From: Duganella qianjiadongensis
GTDB taxonomy: Bacteria; Pseudomonadota; Gammaproteobacteria; Burkholderiales; Burkholderiaceae_D
Length of the DNA: 64,000 nucleotides
Assembly (NCBI RefSeq): GCF_009857915.1
Contig: NZ_WWCM01000001.1
Span: forward strand, 1 to 64,000
Direction of reading: 5' to 3'
Numbering within the stretch: position 1 is the stretch's first letter; each line of letters starts with the position of its first letter. The position numbers and the translations under genes are program-made. A model generated the notes under the pieces. The model was not told the origin of the DNA, searched no databases, and saw only the letters and a list, made by a program, of their open reading frames with translations. This document shows, in pieces, positions 7,102 to 16,689 of the stretch.

Positions 7102-9223
7102 ACTCGCCCCGCACATACATGCCGGCCTGATCGTTGAAATGCGGTGAGGCCGGATCGCCACTCTGGCCGCCAGCCAGCACGCTACGGGCCCGGATCTGCG
7201 GCCCGAATTCCACGACGGCCACAAAACTGTTACCGCGCTCGCCATAGATGCGCCGCGTCTTGCTCTTGCTGGTCATGCCATAGGCCGCCAGCGAACCCCA
7301 GTTGGCCGAAGCAAACGGCACCGGCAGACTGGGCTGGTTGTCGTCGAAATTCTGCACCAGATCATCCGACAGACGCTGGAAGCGGTTGATCTCGCCCCAT
7401 GGCGTCTGCCACTGGCCAAAGTCGGCCACCAGCTTGGCGCTGGCCTGTTCCAGCGCCGCCAGCCGCTGGGCCGGCGTCAGCATCTTTTCCATGTAGTCGA
7501 GCAGCGGCATCTCGCGCGCCCGCGCAGCGGCCGCATACCTGTTACTCAGGTCCTGAGCCCAGAAAATGGCCAGCGAGGTCGGCACCGAGTCCAGCGCGTA
7601 GCGCATATTCCAGCCGCGCAGGGCTGCAATCTGGCCGGCCAGCGCCTGCTTCTGCGGCGTATCGTCGGCCAGCGCATCGTAGGCGGCGAACAGCTGCGGC
7701 AGCAAAGGCTCGAAGGCGGGCAGCAAGCTGTCGTAGGCCGCAGCGATCAGGCTATCCATGGTGACATCGCGCTGTCCCTGCATGACGCGCAGCGCATGGA
7801 TGCCGCGCGCATTCTCGCCTTGCAGCGACATATAGGCCGGATAGTCGGCCGCTTTGGGGCTGGCCTCGCCTGCAGCCGTGTAGGGCCAGTTATTGGTGTT
7901 CTGGATCCAGCCCGTGCGCGGATTAAGCAGATGTATGGTCTCGCCGACTTTGTGCAGGCCATGCCACTCGGTGGCGGGATTGCTGCCATCGACCGGATGC
8001 TTCCAGTCGAAGCGGGGATCGCGGCGCGGAATGTAATTGCCGTGGAAATAGGCGATATTGCCATCCACATCGGCATACACGGTATTGTTGGACGAATTGC
8101 TGCGCAATTCCATAGCGCGGTAGAACTCGCGGTAGTTGCGCGCCTTGGTGCGGATATAGGACTGCGTCAGTGCCTGCCGCGGCTGGTTCATTATGCGCAC
8201 CGCCACCCATTTGCCATCCACCGCCCGCACGATGGGGCCATGGTGGCTGTAATACACGCGCACCACCTTGCTGGCCATGCCCTGTGCGGTGCGGTAGGGC
8301 ACGCTAATATCGACCGGTTTGAGGGCGCGCCACTGCTGGCCATAGCGGTAGTAGAACTTGCCGTTCTGCTCGCGCACAGTTTCCAGATATTCGTCGATAG
8401 CATCGCCGCCGCCCGAAGTATGCATCCAGCCCAGCCGGTCATTAAAGCCCTGATACACGAAGAACTGGCCCCAGGTCACGGCGCCGTAGGCATTCAAACC
8501 CTGCTCGCTGCTAACCTGCACCTCGGGACGGAAATAGAACGAAGTGTGCGGGTTAATCATCAGCAGCGGATAGCCGTTGCGGGTCAGGCTGGGAGCAATG
8601 GCAAAGCCGTTGGAACCGCCCGGCTCGCGTTCGGCTGGCCGGTGCACGGCCGCCAGCGCCAGTTGATCCGGCGTTGCCAGCGGCAGGCGGGCGCCGTCGC
8701 GGTATAGCGCTTCGAGCTGCTTGAGATCGACCGTCTCGATGTCGCCGCCTATGCTGCCTTCGCTGAAACTGAGCGCCATCCAGGGCTCGAAATGGGTAAT
8801 CAGCGCCGGTTTGACCGTGGGATGGGTGGCCAGATAGTAGTTGAGGCCATCGGCAAACGCCACCATCAGCTGCTTGAGCCAGGCCGGACTGCGGCGGTAT
8901 TCGGCCTTCAGCTGTTCGGGCGAGATGAACAGCTTCATGCGCAGGTCGCGGTACAGTTCGCCCTCGCCCTCCACCTCGGCCAGACGTCCCATGGCATTGA
9001 TGTAATTGCGTTCCACCCGCTTGAAGTCGTCCTCCGCCTGCGCATACATCAGGCCGAACACGGCATCCGCATCCGTCTTGCCGTACACATGGGGTATGCC
9101 CCAGGTATCGCGCAGTATCGTGACCCGCTTGGCTGCGGGCGGAATGGCCGCCGGTTCGGCAGCGTATGTATGGGCACATGCCGTGGCACACAGCAGGGCA
9201 ACAGCAAGACGGCGATAGGACAT
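7031..9223 (-). CDS. penicillin acylase family N-terminal-nucleophile hydrolase
   Basis: 730 aa from the ATG at 9223 (ggggag 9 bases upstream), signal peptide MSYRRLAVALLCATACAHTYA. Family members hydrolyse amide bonds of penicillins, acyl-homoserine lactones or similar; the precursor self-cleaves before the nucleophile Ser. Here PGGSNGFAIA places that Ser at residue 204, with the alpha-subunit motif DTWGIPHVYG near residue 39 and NPHTSF after it. Periplasmic. The nearest relatives by motif are the acyl-homoserine-lactone acylase-like group, so lactone quenching is a possible but unproven role. Confidence 0.88.
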   Translation of the reverse strand: MSYRRLAVALLCATACAHTYAAEPAAIPPAAKRVTILRDTWGIPHVYGKTDADAVFGLMYAQAEDDFKRVERNYINAMGRLAEVEGEGELYRDLRMKLFISPEQLKAEYRRSPAWLKQLMVAFADGLNYYLATHPTVKPALITHFEPWMALSFSEGSIGGDIETVDLKQLEALYRDGARLPLATPDQLALAAVHRPAEREPGGSNGFAIAPSLTRNGYPLLMINPHTSFYFRPEVQVSSEQGLNAYGAVTWGQFFVYQGFNDRLGWMHTSGGGDAIDEYLETVREQNGKFYYRYGQQWRALKPVDISVPYRTAQGMASKVVRVYYSHHGPIVRAVDGKWVAVRIMNQPRQALTQSYIRTKARNYREFYRAMELRSNSSNNTVYADVDGNIAYFHGNYIPRRDPRFDWKHPVDGSNPATEWHGLHKVGETIHLLNPRTGWIQNTNNWPYTAAGEASPKAADYPAYMSLQGENARGIHALRVMQGQRDVTMDSLIAAAYDSLLPAFEPLLPQLFAAYDALADDTPQKQALAGQIAALRGWNMRYALDSVPTSLAIFWAQDLSNRYAAAARAREMPLLDYMEKMLTPAQRLAALEQASAKLVADFGQWQTPWGEINRFQRLSDDLVQNFDDNQPSLPVPFASANWGSLAAYGMTSKSKTRRIYGERGNSFVAVVEFGPQIRARSVLAGGQSGDPASPHFNDQAGMYVRGEFKEIWLSRKDVEAHLERRYHPGE

Positions 9224-9271
9224 GCAGGGAGCTCCCCAATTAAACGGCTTAGACAACTGGCGTAGCGATGA

Positions 9272-10123
9272 TCAGGCAGCGCCCATCAGCTCGGACAGAC
9301 GTTTCTGCAAGGCCGTGATTTCTTCGCGCAGCGCAGCATTTTTCTCGCGCAGGACGGCGTTTTCTGCCCGCAGCTCTTCCACTTCGGTGGCGGGCCGGCC
9401 ATAGCCGCCGCCCTCGGCCCCGGCCGTATCAGAAACCTGCCTGGCTTCCTTGGCCGGACGCGCCGCCGCGCGCATTTCGCGCACCTCCTTGGCCGCCTTC
9501 TGCAATTCCTTTTTGCCGCCTGCCACGGCAGCCAGCTGTTCCGCTTCCGGCAGCGTCGCCACGGTCGCTGCCGCGTTAATCGAAATCGTACCGGAGCGCA
9601 CTGCCTCCACCAGTTCCGGCGTAGCGGTTTTCTGGATTTTCTCGATCTGGCCTATGGTGGCGCTGCTCAGTCTGGCCGCACGGGCAATGTCCTCGCGCGA
9701 GGTCAGCGGCATGGCCGGCGCCCGCACTTTGGCGGCCTCCCCTTCCGCCGGGGCGATGGCGGCGTCTTCGGCCGCCGCCTGCGCTACCAGCTCCGCGGTA
9801 CGCGCTGCCATGATCTCTTTCTTGCGCAACGCCAGCACGCCGCGCTGGTAGTCGGAAATGCTGCGGCGACCCAGATTGTTGTCGATCATCCACAGTTTGA
9901 CATCTTCCATATTACGGAAACTGGTGTTTTCCGTCACCTTGAACGGGATGCCGTGCTGCTGGCAGATCTGGTAGCGGTTATGCCCGTCCACCAGCACGTC
10001 CTGCCACAACACCAGCGCGTCGCGGCAGCCTTCCTGCAGAATACTCTGCTCCAGTGCGGTATATTCAGCCTGCGTCAGCGGTTCGATATAGCTGCGCAGG
10101 GTTTCGTTAATCTTGATTTGCAT
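9272..10123 (-). CDS. ParB/Spo0J N-domain-like protein with C-terminal coiled coil
   Basis: 283 aa. Residues 20-70 carry a ParB-N/Srx-like segment (VLVDGHNRYQICQQHG), residues 130-190 a KorB/ParB-like HTH (TSREDIARAARLSSATIGQIEKI), and residues 240-280 a heptad coiled coil (AVLREKNAALREEITALQ). Such orphan ParB-like proteins occur on plasmids and chromosomes. There is no ParA next to it, so it is unlikely to be the chromosome partition protein. About 48 bases separate it from the acylase gene on the same strand. Confidence 0.7.
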   Translation of the reverse strand: MQIKINETLRSYIEPLTQAEYTALEQSILQEGCRDALVLWQDVLVDGHNRYQICQQHGIPFKVTENTSFRNMEDVKLWMIDNNLGRRSISDYQRGVLALRKKEIMAARTAELVAQAAAEDAAIAPAEGEAAKVRAPAMPLTSREDIARAARLSSATIGQIEKIQKTATPELVEAVRSGTISINAAATVATLPEAEQLAAVAGGKKELQKAAKEVREMRAAARPAKEARQVSDTAGAEGGGYGRPATEVEELRAENAVLREKNAALREEITALQKRLSELMGAA

Positions 10124-10223
10124 AATTTAAATCCTCACTTCCTGATACCAGACGGCGCCCGGCCTGGCACAAACACGCGCTCCGCGCCGCCCAGCATGCT
10201 ACACCATCGCCCCGCTGCATGGG

Positions 10224-10252
10224 TTGCAATTGTAAAAACCTTGGCGCATCAT
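10224..10252 (+). promoter_or_regulatory. candidate sigma70 promoter
   Basis: ttgcaa, 17-base spacer, catcat, ending 27 bases before the ATG at 10279. The -35 is good, the -10 is weak. Confidence 0.35.
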
Positions 10253-10278
10253 GCTCGTTCCTCAATTAAGGTTCTACT

Positions 10279-10599
10279 ATGGTTAATTACATCATTCACG
10301 TTTCGTATGCCCAGCCAGCCGCCGACACCATCGCGCGCCTGACCGATGAACTGCGCAAATATCAAGTGGGCAGCGGCATCAAGGCCGAAGATGGCCGCGG
10401 CTATGTACTGCCTGCGGGTACCTATGTTTATCACGGCAAGGAAGCTGTCAACGAAGTGCGCGACGCCATCTTCCGCATTGCCGCCGAAATCCAGAGCGAA
10501 GGCGTGCAAGTACTGGTGACCGAAGTTGCCACCGCCTCGTGGACGGGGCTGGAAGAACTGCCAGTGCTGCCGGAACAGACCGAGCAGCAGCCAGCCTAA
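10279..10599 (+). CDS. hypothetical protein, 106 aa
   Basis: Not recognised. Soluble alpha/beta composition: MVNYIIHVSYAQPAADTIA, a central KAEDGRGYVLPAGTYVYHG, and an acidic/Gln C-terminal tail (PEQTEQQPA). No signal peptide or membrane span. Transcribed divergently from the ParB-like gene. SD taagg lies 7 bases before ATG. Confidence 0.6.
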   Translation: MVNYIIHVSYAQPAADTIARLTDELRKYQVGSGIKAEDGRGYVLPAGTYVYHGKEAVNEVRDAIFRIAAEIQSEGVQVLVTEVATASWTGLEELPVLPEQTEQQPA

Positions 10600-10758
10600 G
10601 CCAGCCTGCCCTGCTACGTGCCGCAGCCACCATGGCACGTAGCTGCCTCGCAGCAAGAAACCTGCACCACTGAAACTATAGTTTACATTTCTGCCGCAAC
10701 TTGCAGGTAAAATAAGATGAACGGGCCCGATTCCGGTCCGTCTTATCGAGACCGCAAC

Positions 10759-11904
10759 ATGCCCAGACTCCGCATCTTGTCGCTGTTCTGCCTGACGCTC
10801 TGCTGCGCTGCGTACAGCTACTCCGCCCCGCCGGCGAGCACGCCTGTCCGCTACAGTCCCATCCCCGTTGATGCCATCTATGGCCCGGTCCAGCCCAACG
10901 GCACGGCCGATGATGCACTGGCCAGCGGCAAAGTGGAACGTACCGTATTCCCCATGGCAGCCCGCGCCAGCAAGCCGTGGCGCATCGCTTTTCTGTTCCC
11001 CCATGTCAAAGATCCTTACTGGGTATCGTGCAGTTCGGCACTGATCAGCGAAGCGCGCCGCCTCGGCGTGGCCATCGACATCCTGCCCGCTAGCGGCTAC
11101 GATGATCTGGCCGGCCAGCTGCAGCTGATGGACGATGCCATTGCCGCCCGTTACGACGCCATCGTGATTTCTCCAATCGGCATGACCGCCAACAATGCCT
11201 CGATCGCCAAGGCGCGCGCCGCCGGCATCCCCGTATTCGAACTGGCCAACGACAGCCGCAGTGATGACCTGACCATCAAGATCACCACCTCGCTGCGTGA
11301 AATGGGCCGGCAAGCCACCCGCTGGGTGCTCGACGATGCACGCAAGCGGGGCCTCAAAACCGTGAATCTGGGCTTGCTGCCGGGCCCGCTCGGCGCTGGC
11401 TGGGTAAAAGGTGAAGTCGACGGCACGCGCTACGCGGCGCAGGTGGCCGATCTGGAAGTGAACATCATCGATATCCGCTATGGCGATAGCGATGCTAGCG
11501 AGCAGACCGAACTGGCCAGCCAGATGCTGGCCAAATTCGGCAGCAAACTCGATTACATCATCGGCTGCACCGGCTGTGCCCCAGCTGCCATCGCGCCGCT
11601 CAAGGTGGCTGGGCAGGCGAACCGCATCAAGCTGGTAGCGTTCGACCTGACGGGCGAAATTGCCGACGCAATCCGCAGCGGCGACATTGCGGCCGCAGCC
11701 GACACGCGCGCCGTCAGCCAGGCCCGGGTAGCCATCAATGCCGCGGTGAATGTGCTGGAAAAGCGCCAGCCCCGCCTGCCCCACACCCTACTGATCCAGC
11801 TCGGCATGGTCGATCAGCAAAACTTTGTTCGCTATCCATTTGAAAGTTCCATTGCACCGGAAAACTACAAACTGCAGCTTAAATACGACCCGAATAAGAG
11901 TTAG
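10759..11904 (+). CDS. TorT-like periplasmic binding protein
   Basis: 381 aa from the ATG at 10759, signal peptide MPRLRILSLFCLTLCCAAYSYS. Periplasmic-binding-protein fold of the sugar-binding/TorT group: KPWRIAFLFPHVKDPYWVS, then DAIVISPIG, and GCTGCAPAAI. In gammaproteobacteria TorT binds TMAO and activates the TorS kinase. Neither torS nor torR is visible here; the next gene is a cytoplasmic chemoreceptor, which cannot contact it directly. The ligand is therefore open. Confidence 0.78.
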   Translation: MPRLRILSLFCLTLCCAAYSYSAPPASTPVRYSPIPVDAIYGPVQPNGTADDALASGKVERTVFPMAARASKPWRIAFLFPHVKDPYWVSCSSALISEARRLGVAIDILPASGYDDLAGQLQLMDDAIAARYDAIVISPIGMTANNASIAKARAAGIPVFELANDSRSDDLTIKITTSLREMGRQATRWVLDDARKRGLKTVNLGLLPGPLGAGWVKGEVDGTRYAAQVADLEVNIIDIRYGDSDASEQTELASQMLAKFGSKLDYIIGCTGCAPAAIAPLKVAGQANRIKLVAFDLTGEIADAIRSGDIAAAADTRAVSQARVAINAAVNVLEKRQPRLPHTLLIQLGMVDQQNFVRYPFESSIAPENYKLQLKYDPNKS

Positions 11905-12030
11905 TTGCACGAAAATGGTCTGTTTTCGACAAATAAAATATTTAAAGTGTTTTTTTTGTTGAATTCAATTATACTTGCTTTATGGAATTAAATATTCCCC
12001 TCGTGAAGTTCACTGGAGCAAGTTACCGCC

Positions 12031-13746
12031 ATGACGACGCAGCTAATCCGCAATACCGCAGCACTGAACGCCGCCGCAACGCCGCCCGAACATGCCCTGT
12101 TTGACGCCCTTGCCGCCAGCCGTGCCGTATTACGCCTGAACCCGGAGGGACAGGTCGAACTCATCAACACCGTGGCGCTGGAAGTGTTCGGTATCCGCGA
12201 GGAGCAGGCACTGCAGCAGCATGTCAGTATCCTGTTCGACGCCATCCATCACAGCGAACTGAACGCGCCCGACATCTGGCGCAAGCTGGCCGGCGGCGCA
12301 AGGCATGAAGGCGAGTATCGCCACGCCCGCGCCGACGCTAACGAACACTGGCTGAAAGCTCTGTTCCTGCCGCTGGCCGGACTGGGCACGCTGGTAATCA
12401 TGACCGACATCACCGAAAGCCGCCGCATCCAGCTCGACATGAGCGGCAAGATCGCCGCCATCGAACGGGCCCAGGCTGTCGTCGAATTCGACCTGCAGGG
12501 CAAGGTGCTGCGCGCCAATGACAACTTCCTCAAAGTGATGGGCTATAGTGCCGAAGAGGTAGTGGGCCAGCACCACAGCCTGTTCTGTTCGGCAGCCGAT
12601 GTGGGCAGCCGCAGCTATCAGGAAATCTGGCGCCGTCTGATCGCCGGTGAAATCCATGCAGGCGAATACCGCCGCATCGACAAGCAGGGCAACGACGTCT
12701 GGATACAGGCCAGCTACAACCCCATCCTCGATGCCGTGGGCCATCCCGTCAAGATCGTCAAATACGCCACCGACATCAGTGCGGCCAAACGTCAGAGCAA
12801 CGAAGCAGCCGGGCAACTAGCCGCCATCAACCGTTCGCAGGCCCTGATCGAATTCGATCTGACGGGGAATATTCTGACTGCCAATGCCAATTTCCTGCGC
12901 TGTGTCGGCTATACGCTGGAACAGATCGTGGGCCGCCATCACAGCATGTTCTGCGACGCGCAGATGGTGCAATCGTCGGAATACCGCCATTTCTGGGCCG
13001 ATCTGGGTGAAGGCCAGTTCAAGAACGCACGCTTCCGCCGCCTCGGCAATCACGGTGCAACCATCTGGCTGCAGGCCAGCTACAATCCCATCTTCGATCT
13101 GAACGGCAAGCCCTACAAGGTAGTGAAGTTTGCCACCGATATCACCCTGCAGGTAGGACGCGAGGAAACCGTCAGCAACAAAGTCGACGAGATCGGCAAG
13201 ATCATGCACGCGCTGGCCGACGATATCGACCGTATCGCCATGAGCGCCGAACAGTCTGCCAGCATCGCCCAGAACACCGAGCAGCAGGCGCGCGAAGGCC
13301 GTGCTCTGCTGGAGAAATCGCTGGCCTCCATCCACGAAATCCAGAAATCCTCGCAGGAAGTACACGATATGGTGGGCGCCATCAGCGATATTGCCAGCCA
13401 GACCAATCTGCTGGCGTTCAATGCGGCGGTGGAAGCGGCACGCGCCGGCGAACATGGACTGGGCTTCTCGGTAGTGGCCGACGAAGTACGCAAGCTGGCG
13501 GAGAAATCGGCCCAGGTGGCGCATGGCATTGCGCGGCTGATCGACCAGAACGTGCTGCGCGTTAGCGAAGGGGGCCGCATCAGCGATCAGGTCAGCATGG
13601 CGCTGGACAAGATCCTGCAGTCGGTGCACAACACTAGCGCCTCCATCTCCCAGATCGACAAGGCCACCACCCATCAGGTCGACGCAGGCCGGCACGTGCA
13701 GACGCTGCTGGAAGAACTGCAGGCATCCGCTACCCAGCAGGCCTGA
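12031..13746 (+). CDS. soluble methyl-accepting chemotaxis protein with three PAS domains
   Basis: 571 aa without membrane segments. PAS domains at roughly 25-130, 145-260 and 265-375; the last two are near-duplicates (ANDNFLKVMGYSAEEVVGQHHS vs ANANFLRCVGYTLEQIVGRHHS region). MCP signalling hairpin at about 400-560, tip motif ASQTNLLAFNAAVEAARAGE. Resembles the Aer2/BdlA group that sense oxygen, redox or small molecules in the cytosol. Followed after one base by a CheW-domain gene. The AT-rich 125-base leader (11905-12030) likely holds the promoter, but no clear hexamer pair was found. Confidence 0.93.
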   Translation: MTTQLIRNTAALNAAATPPEHALFDALAASRAVLRLNPEGQVELINTVALEVFGIREEQALQQHVSILFDAIHHSELNAPDIWRKLAGGARHEGEYRHARADANEHWLKALFLPLAGLGTLVIMTDITESRRIQLDMSGKIAAIERAQAVVEFDLQGKVLRANDNFLKVMGYSAEEVVGQHHSLFCSAADVGSRSYQEIWRRLIAGEIHAGEYRRIDKQGNDVWIQASYNPILDAVGHPVKIVKYATDISAAKRQSNEAAGQLAAINRSQALIEFDLTGNILTANANFLRCVGYTLEQIVGRHHSMFCDAQMVQSSEYRHFWADLGEGQFKNARFRRLGNHGATIWLQASYNPIFDLNGKPYKVVKFATDITLQVGREETVSNKVDEIGKIMHALADDIDRIAMSAEQSASIAQNTEQQAREGRALLEKSLASIHEIQKSSQEVHDMVGAISDIASQTNLLAFNAAVEAARAGEHGLGFSVVADEVRKLAEKSAQVAHGIARLIDQNVLRVSEGGRISDQVSMALDKILQSVHNTSASISQIDKATTHQVDAGRHVQTLLEELQASATQQA

Positions 13747-13747
13747 T

Positions 13748-15115
13748 ATGTCCGCCCCGTCTACGGCACAGGCTGCGCTGTATCCGGCCGCCACGCCGGG
13801 CATCTTTGCCCTGATGCAGCTCGGTAGCTGGCACTTCGGGGTAGATGCGGCGCTGATTCAACATGCGCGGCCGTATGCCCAGCCCGATCCCCTCAGCACT
13901 AGCACGCCGCTGCTCAGCGGCAGCCTGACGCTGGACGAACAACCTTTGCCTGCGGTCAATCTGGAGCACTGGCTGGCGGCAGACACGGGAGACATGACGG
14001 CAGCGCCGACCGCCGGCGGCTATCATGTGATACTTGAACAGGCCGGCATAAGGCTGGCCCTGCGGGTCGACCAGCTCGGCGGCATGCGCGAGCTGCCGGC
14101 AGACACGCTGGCCTCGGCCCGTCCCCATGCCGGCATCGCCCTGCTGCACAGCGTCACCTTCGATGATGGCGCCACCCTGCACCTGCTGGATGCGGCCGAG
14201 CTCAACCGCCAATTGCAGAGTGTCATGGAGGCAGCCGAGTTGCAGCAGCAGCTGCTGCAGCGTAGCGCCAGCGAGGAGCCGCGCCTGTTGCCGCCCATGG
14301 GCATCTTCGAGCTGGAAGGTCAACGTTATGCACTGCCCGCTTCTCTGATCCATGAAGTGACCCCGTGCCCGGAAATGAGCACGCCTTTTCTCTGGGGCGG
14401 CCCGCTGCGCGGCGTCGCCGAGTGGCGCGGCCAGCACGTCTACCTGCTCGATCCTGCAGGGCTGGGCGCCCGCCAGTCGCGCGCCGCCATGCTGGCGGTA
14501 GTGGGCGAGCAGCAGGGCTTTCTGGGCCTGCCCATCGATGCCGCAATTACGCTGCGGCGCTTCCGTCAGGACCAGCTGAGCGGCGCTGACGATGGCCTGC
14601 TCTACGCCGGTCTGATTGTCGAGGATCAAGCCAGCCCTATCCGACTGCTCGACGCGGCAGCGCTGCTGAACCTGATTCCGCGCACGGCCACCACTGCCCG
14701 CCAGCTGAACAGCGACCATGCGCAGCAGCGTTCACGCGAAGCCTATCTGGTCTGCCGGGCCGGCATCCGGCTCGCCATCCCTATCCAGCTGGTGCAACAG
14801 GTATGCTTGCTGCCGGCCGATTTTTCGCTCGCCGCTGGCCCTGATGAGAGCGCAGATGGTAGCATTACATGGCGTGGCCAGACGTTGCCGCTACATGCGC
14901 TGGGCACCCGTCCCACACGTATGCTGGTGATCTGTCATGACCAGCGCATGCTCGGCCTGCTGGTCGATGCCGTGGAAACCCTGCTGCCGGCCTTGAGTGC
15001 CACCCTGCCCCGTGCCATCCGCGTGGCCGGCCAGCCATTCCGCGTGATCAGCACGCGCGACGCCAGCTACACCCTGTTTGAGCCGGAGCAGCTGGACTTT
15101 TTCAGCACCCATTAA
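13748..15115 (+). CDS. CheW-like protein with three tandem CheW domains
   Basis: 455 aa. Three divergent CheW-like beta-barrels at about 18-155, 184-315 and 330-450. Each has the recurring pattern of a hydrophobic strand, a short 'LRG' or equivalent loop (GPLRGVAEWRG in domain 2) and a 'D/E-A' helix. Separated from the chemoreceptor gene by one base. It may couple the chemoreceptor to a CheA encoded elsewhere, or scaffold arrays. No CheA, CheY or CheB is present in this window. Confidence 0.8.
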   Translation: MSAPSTAQAALYPAATPGIFALMQLGSWHFGVDAALIQHARPYAQPDPLSTSTPLLSGSLTLDEQPLPAVNLEHWLAADTGDMTAAPTAGGYHVILEQAGIRLALRVDQLGGMRELPADTLASARPHAGIALLHSVTFDDGATLHLLDAAELNRQLQSVMEAAELQQQLLQRSASEEPRLLPPMGIFELEGQRYALPASLIHEVTPCPEMSTPFLWGGPLRGVAEWRGQHVYLLDPAGLGARQSRAAMLAVVGEQQGFLGLPIDAAITLRRFRQDQLSGADDGLLYAGLIVEDQASPIRLLDAAALLNLIPRTATTARQLNSDHAQQRSREAYLVCRAGIRLAIPIQLVQQVCLLPADFSLAAGPDESADGSITWRGQTLPLHALGTRPTRMLVICHDQRMLGLLVDAVETLLPALSATLPRAIRVAGQPFRVISTRDASYTLFEPEQLDFFSTH

Positions 15116-15137
15116 CCCATCGTAGCAGCCCGCTTAC

Positions 15138-16394
15138 ATGTTTAAAAAGATCACCGTCAATCAGGCGCAAGTCGGTATGTATGTGCACAAGGTCTGCGGC
15201 ACCTGGCTGGATAACCCGTTCTGGACTGCATCGTTCGCGCTCAAGACGGCGAGCGACCTGAAAAAGCTGCAAGGCAGTACCGCGCGCGAAGTCTGGATCG
15301 ACACGACGCGCGGCCTCGATGTCGCCGCACCGGATGCCGCTGCCGCTGCAGCGGCAGAACCCGCTACAACTACCGCCGCAGCCGCTCCCCGCGCCGACGC
15401 GCCCCTCAGTGTACAGGGCACCGCGCCCGATTTCCGCTTCAAGGTGGAAGCGCCGACCAGCACCAGCGATGAACTCAAGCGCGCCAAGCGCATCGTCAAG
15501 ATCTCGCGCGAGGCAGTCGACGAAATGTTCAATGACGCGCGCATGGGCAAGCTGATCGACACCGGCACGGCAGTCACGCTGGCGGACGAAATCGCCGCTT
15601 CCGTGCTGCGCAATCCGGGCGCGCTGATCAGTCTGGTGCGGCTGAAAAAGATCGACGACTACACCTATATGCACTCGGTGGCCGTATGCGCCATGATGGT
15701 GGCGCTGGCACGCCAGCTGGAGCTGCCCGACCACGAGGTGCGCGATTGCGGGCTGGCCGGACTGCTGCATGATGTGGGCAAGATGGCGATTCCGGTAGAA
15801 ATCCTCAACAAGCCGGGCCGCCTGACCGAAAGCGAATACAGCACCATCCAGGGCCATCCCCGTGCCGGCTTCGATCTGCTGGCACAGACCGCCAATGTGC
15901 CCGACGTAGCGCGCGATGTCTGCCTGCACCACCATGAGCGCATCGACGGCAAGGGCTATCCCGATGCCCTGCCCGGCGACCAGATCAGCCTGCAGGCGCG
16001 GATGGGCGCCATCTGCGATGTGTATGACGCCATTACTTCCAATCGCCCCTACAAACAGGGCTGGTCGCCCGTGACCTCGCTGGCGCGCATGACGGAGTGG
16101 ACCAAGGAAGGCCAGTTCGATGCTGCGCTGTTCGGTGCGTTTGTCCGCTGCATCGGCATCTACCCTATCGGCACGCTGGTGCGGCTCAAGAGCGAACGGC
16201 TGGCGGTAGTGCTGGACAACCGCAAATCCCTGCTGGCGCCCATCGTACGGGTCATCTACTCCCTCAAGTCTATGGTCTATCTGCCACCGGAGACGATAGA
16301 CCTGTCGCTGCCCGGCATACCGGAAGCCATTCTATCGAGCGAAGAAGAAGCAACCTGGGGCATCGTCGACTGCGGCCGCTTCATGGCCGATTAG
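15138..16394 (+). CDS. HD-GYP c-di-GMP phosphodiesterase with N-terminal DUF3391
   Basis: 418 aa. DUF3391-like N-terminus (MFKKITVNQAQVGMYVHKVCG), an Ala-rich linker, then an HD-GYP domain with LLHDVGKM and HHERIDGKGYP. HD-GYP enzymes hydrolyse c-di-GMP to GMP or pGpG. 22 bases after the CheW3 gene, same strand, probably the same operon, linking chemosensing to c-di-GMP turnover. Confidence 0.93.
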   Translation: MFKKITVNQAQVGMYVHKVCGTWLDNPFWTASFALKTASDLKKLQGSTAREVWIDTTRGLDVAAPDAAAAAAAEPATTTAAAAPRADAPLSVQGTAPDFRFKVEAPTSTSDELKRAKRIVKISREAVDEMFNDARMGKLIDTGTAVTLADEIAASVLRNPGALISLVRLKKIDDYTYMHSVAVCAMMVALARQLELPDHEVRDCGLAGLLHDVGKMAIPVEILNKPGRLTESEYSTIQGHPRAGFDLLAQTANVPDVARDVCLHHHERIDGKGYPDALPGDQISLQARMGAICDVYDAITSNRPYKQGWSPVTSLARMTEWTKEGQFDAALFGAFVRCIGIYPIGTLVRLKSERLAVVLDNRKSLLAPIVRVIYSLKSMVYLPPETIDLSLPGIPEAILSSEEEATWGIVDCGRFMAD

Positions 16395-16410
16395 ATACAG
16401 GCGCCCTGCC

Positions 16411-16689
16411 TCAGGCCCCCTGCGGGTGGCGCTGCAGATACTGCTGGTGTATCGCGTCCAGCCGCTTGAGTTCGGCAATGGGAATCTCGAACACTTCGTG
16501 CACGCGCAGCATCAGCTCGGCGCTAACGCCGGTGCGGCCATGGCGTATCTTGCTCAGGCTGGACGGCGCCAGCTGCAAGGCGCGGCTCAGTTCCGCATCG
16601 TTCTTCAACTGCTGGCGCAGCAATACGTGGTCTAGCAGGGTATGCGGCCGGGCATCGGCCGCCAGCCCCAGATAGCGTTGTGCATTCAT
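16411..16689 (-). CDS. XRE-like helix-turn-helix regulator, 92 aa
   Basis: HTH signature NDAELSRALQLAPSSLSKIR at about 30-50, as in Cro/C1-type repressors, with a short helical tail. The ATG overlaps the stop of the upstream response-regulator gene (ATGA), so it is co-translated with it. Convergent with the HD-GYP gene, 16 bases apart. Confidence 0.75.
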   Translation of the reverse strand: MNAQRYLGLAADARPHTLLDHVLLRQQLKNDAELSRALQLAPSSLSKIRHGRTGVSAELMLRVHEVFEIPIAELKRLDAIHQQYLQRHPQGA

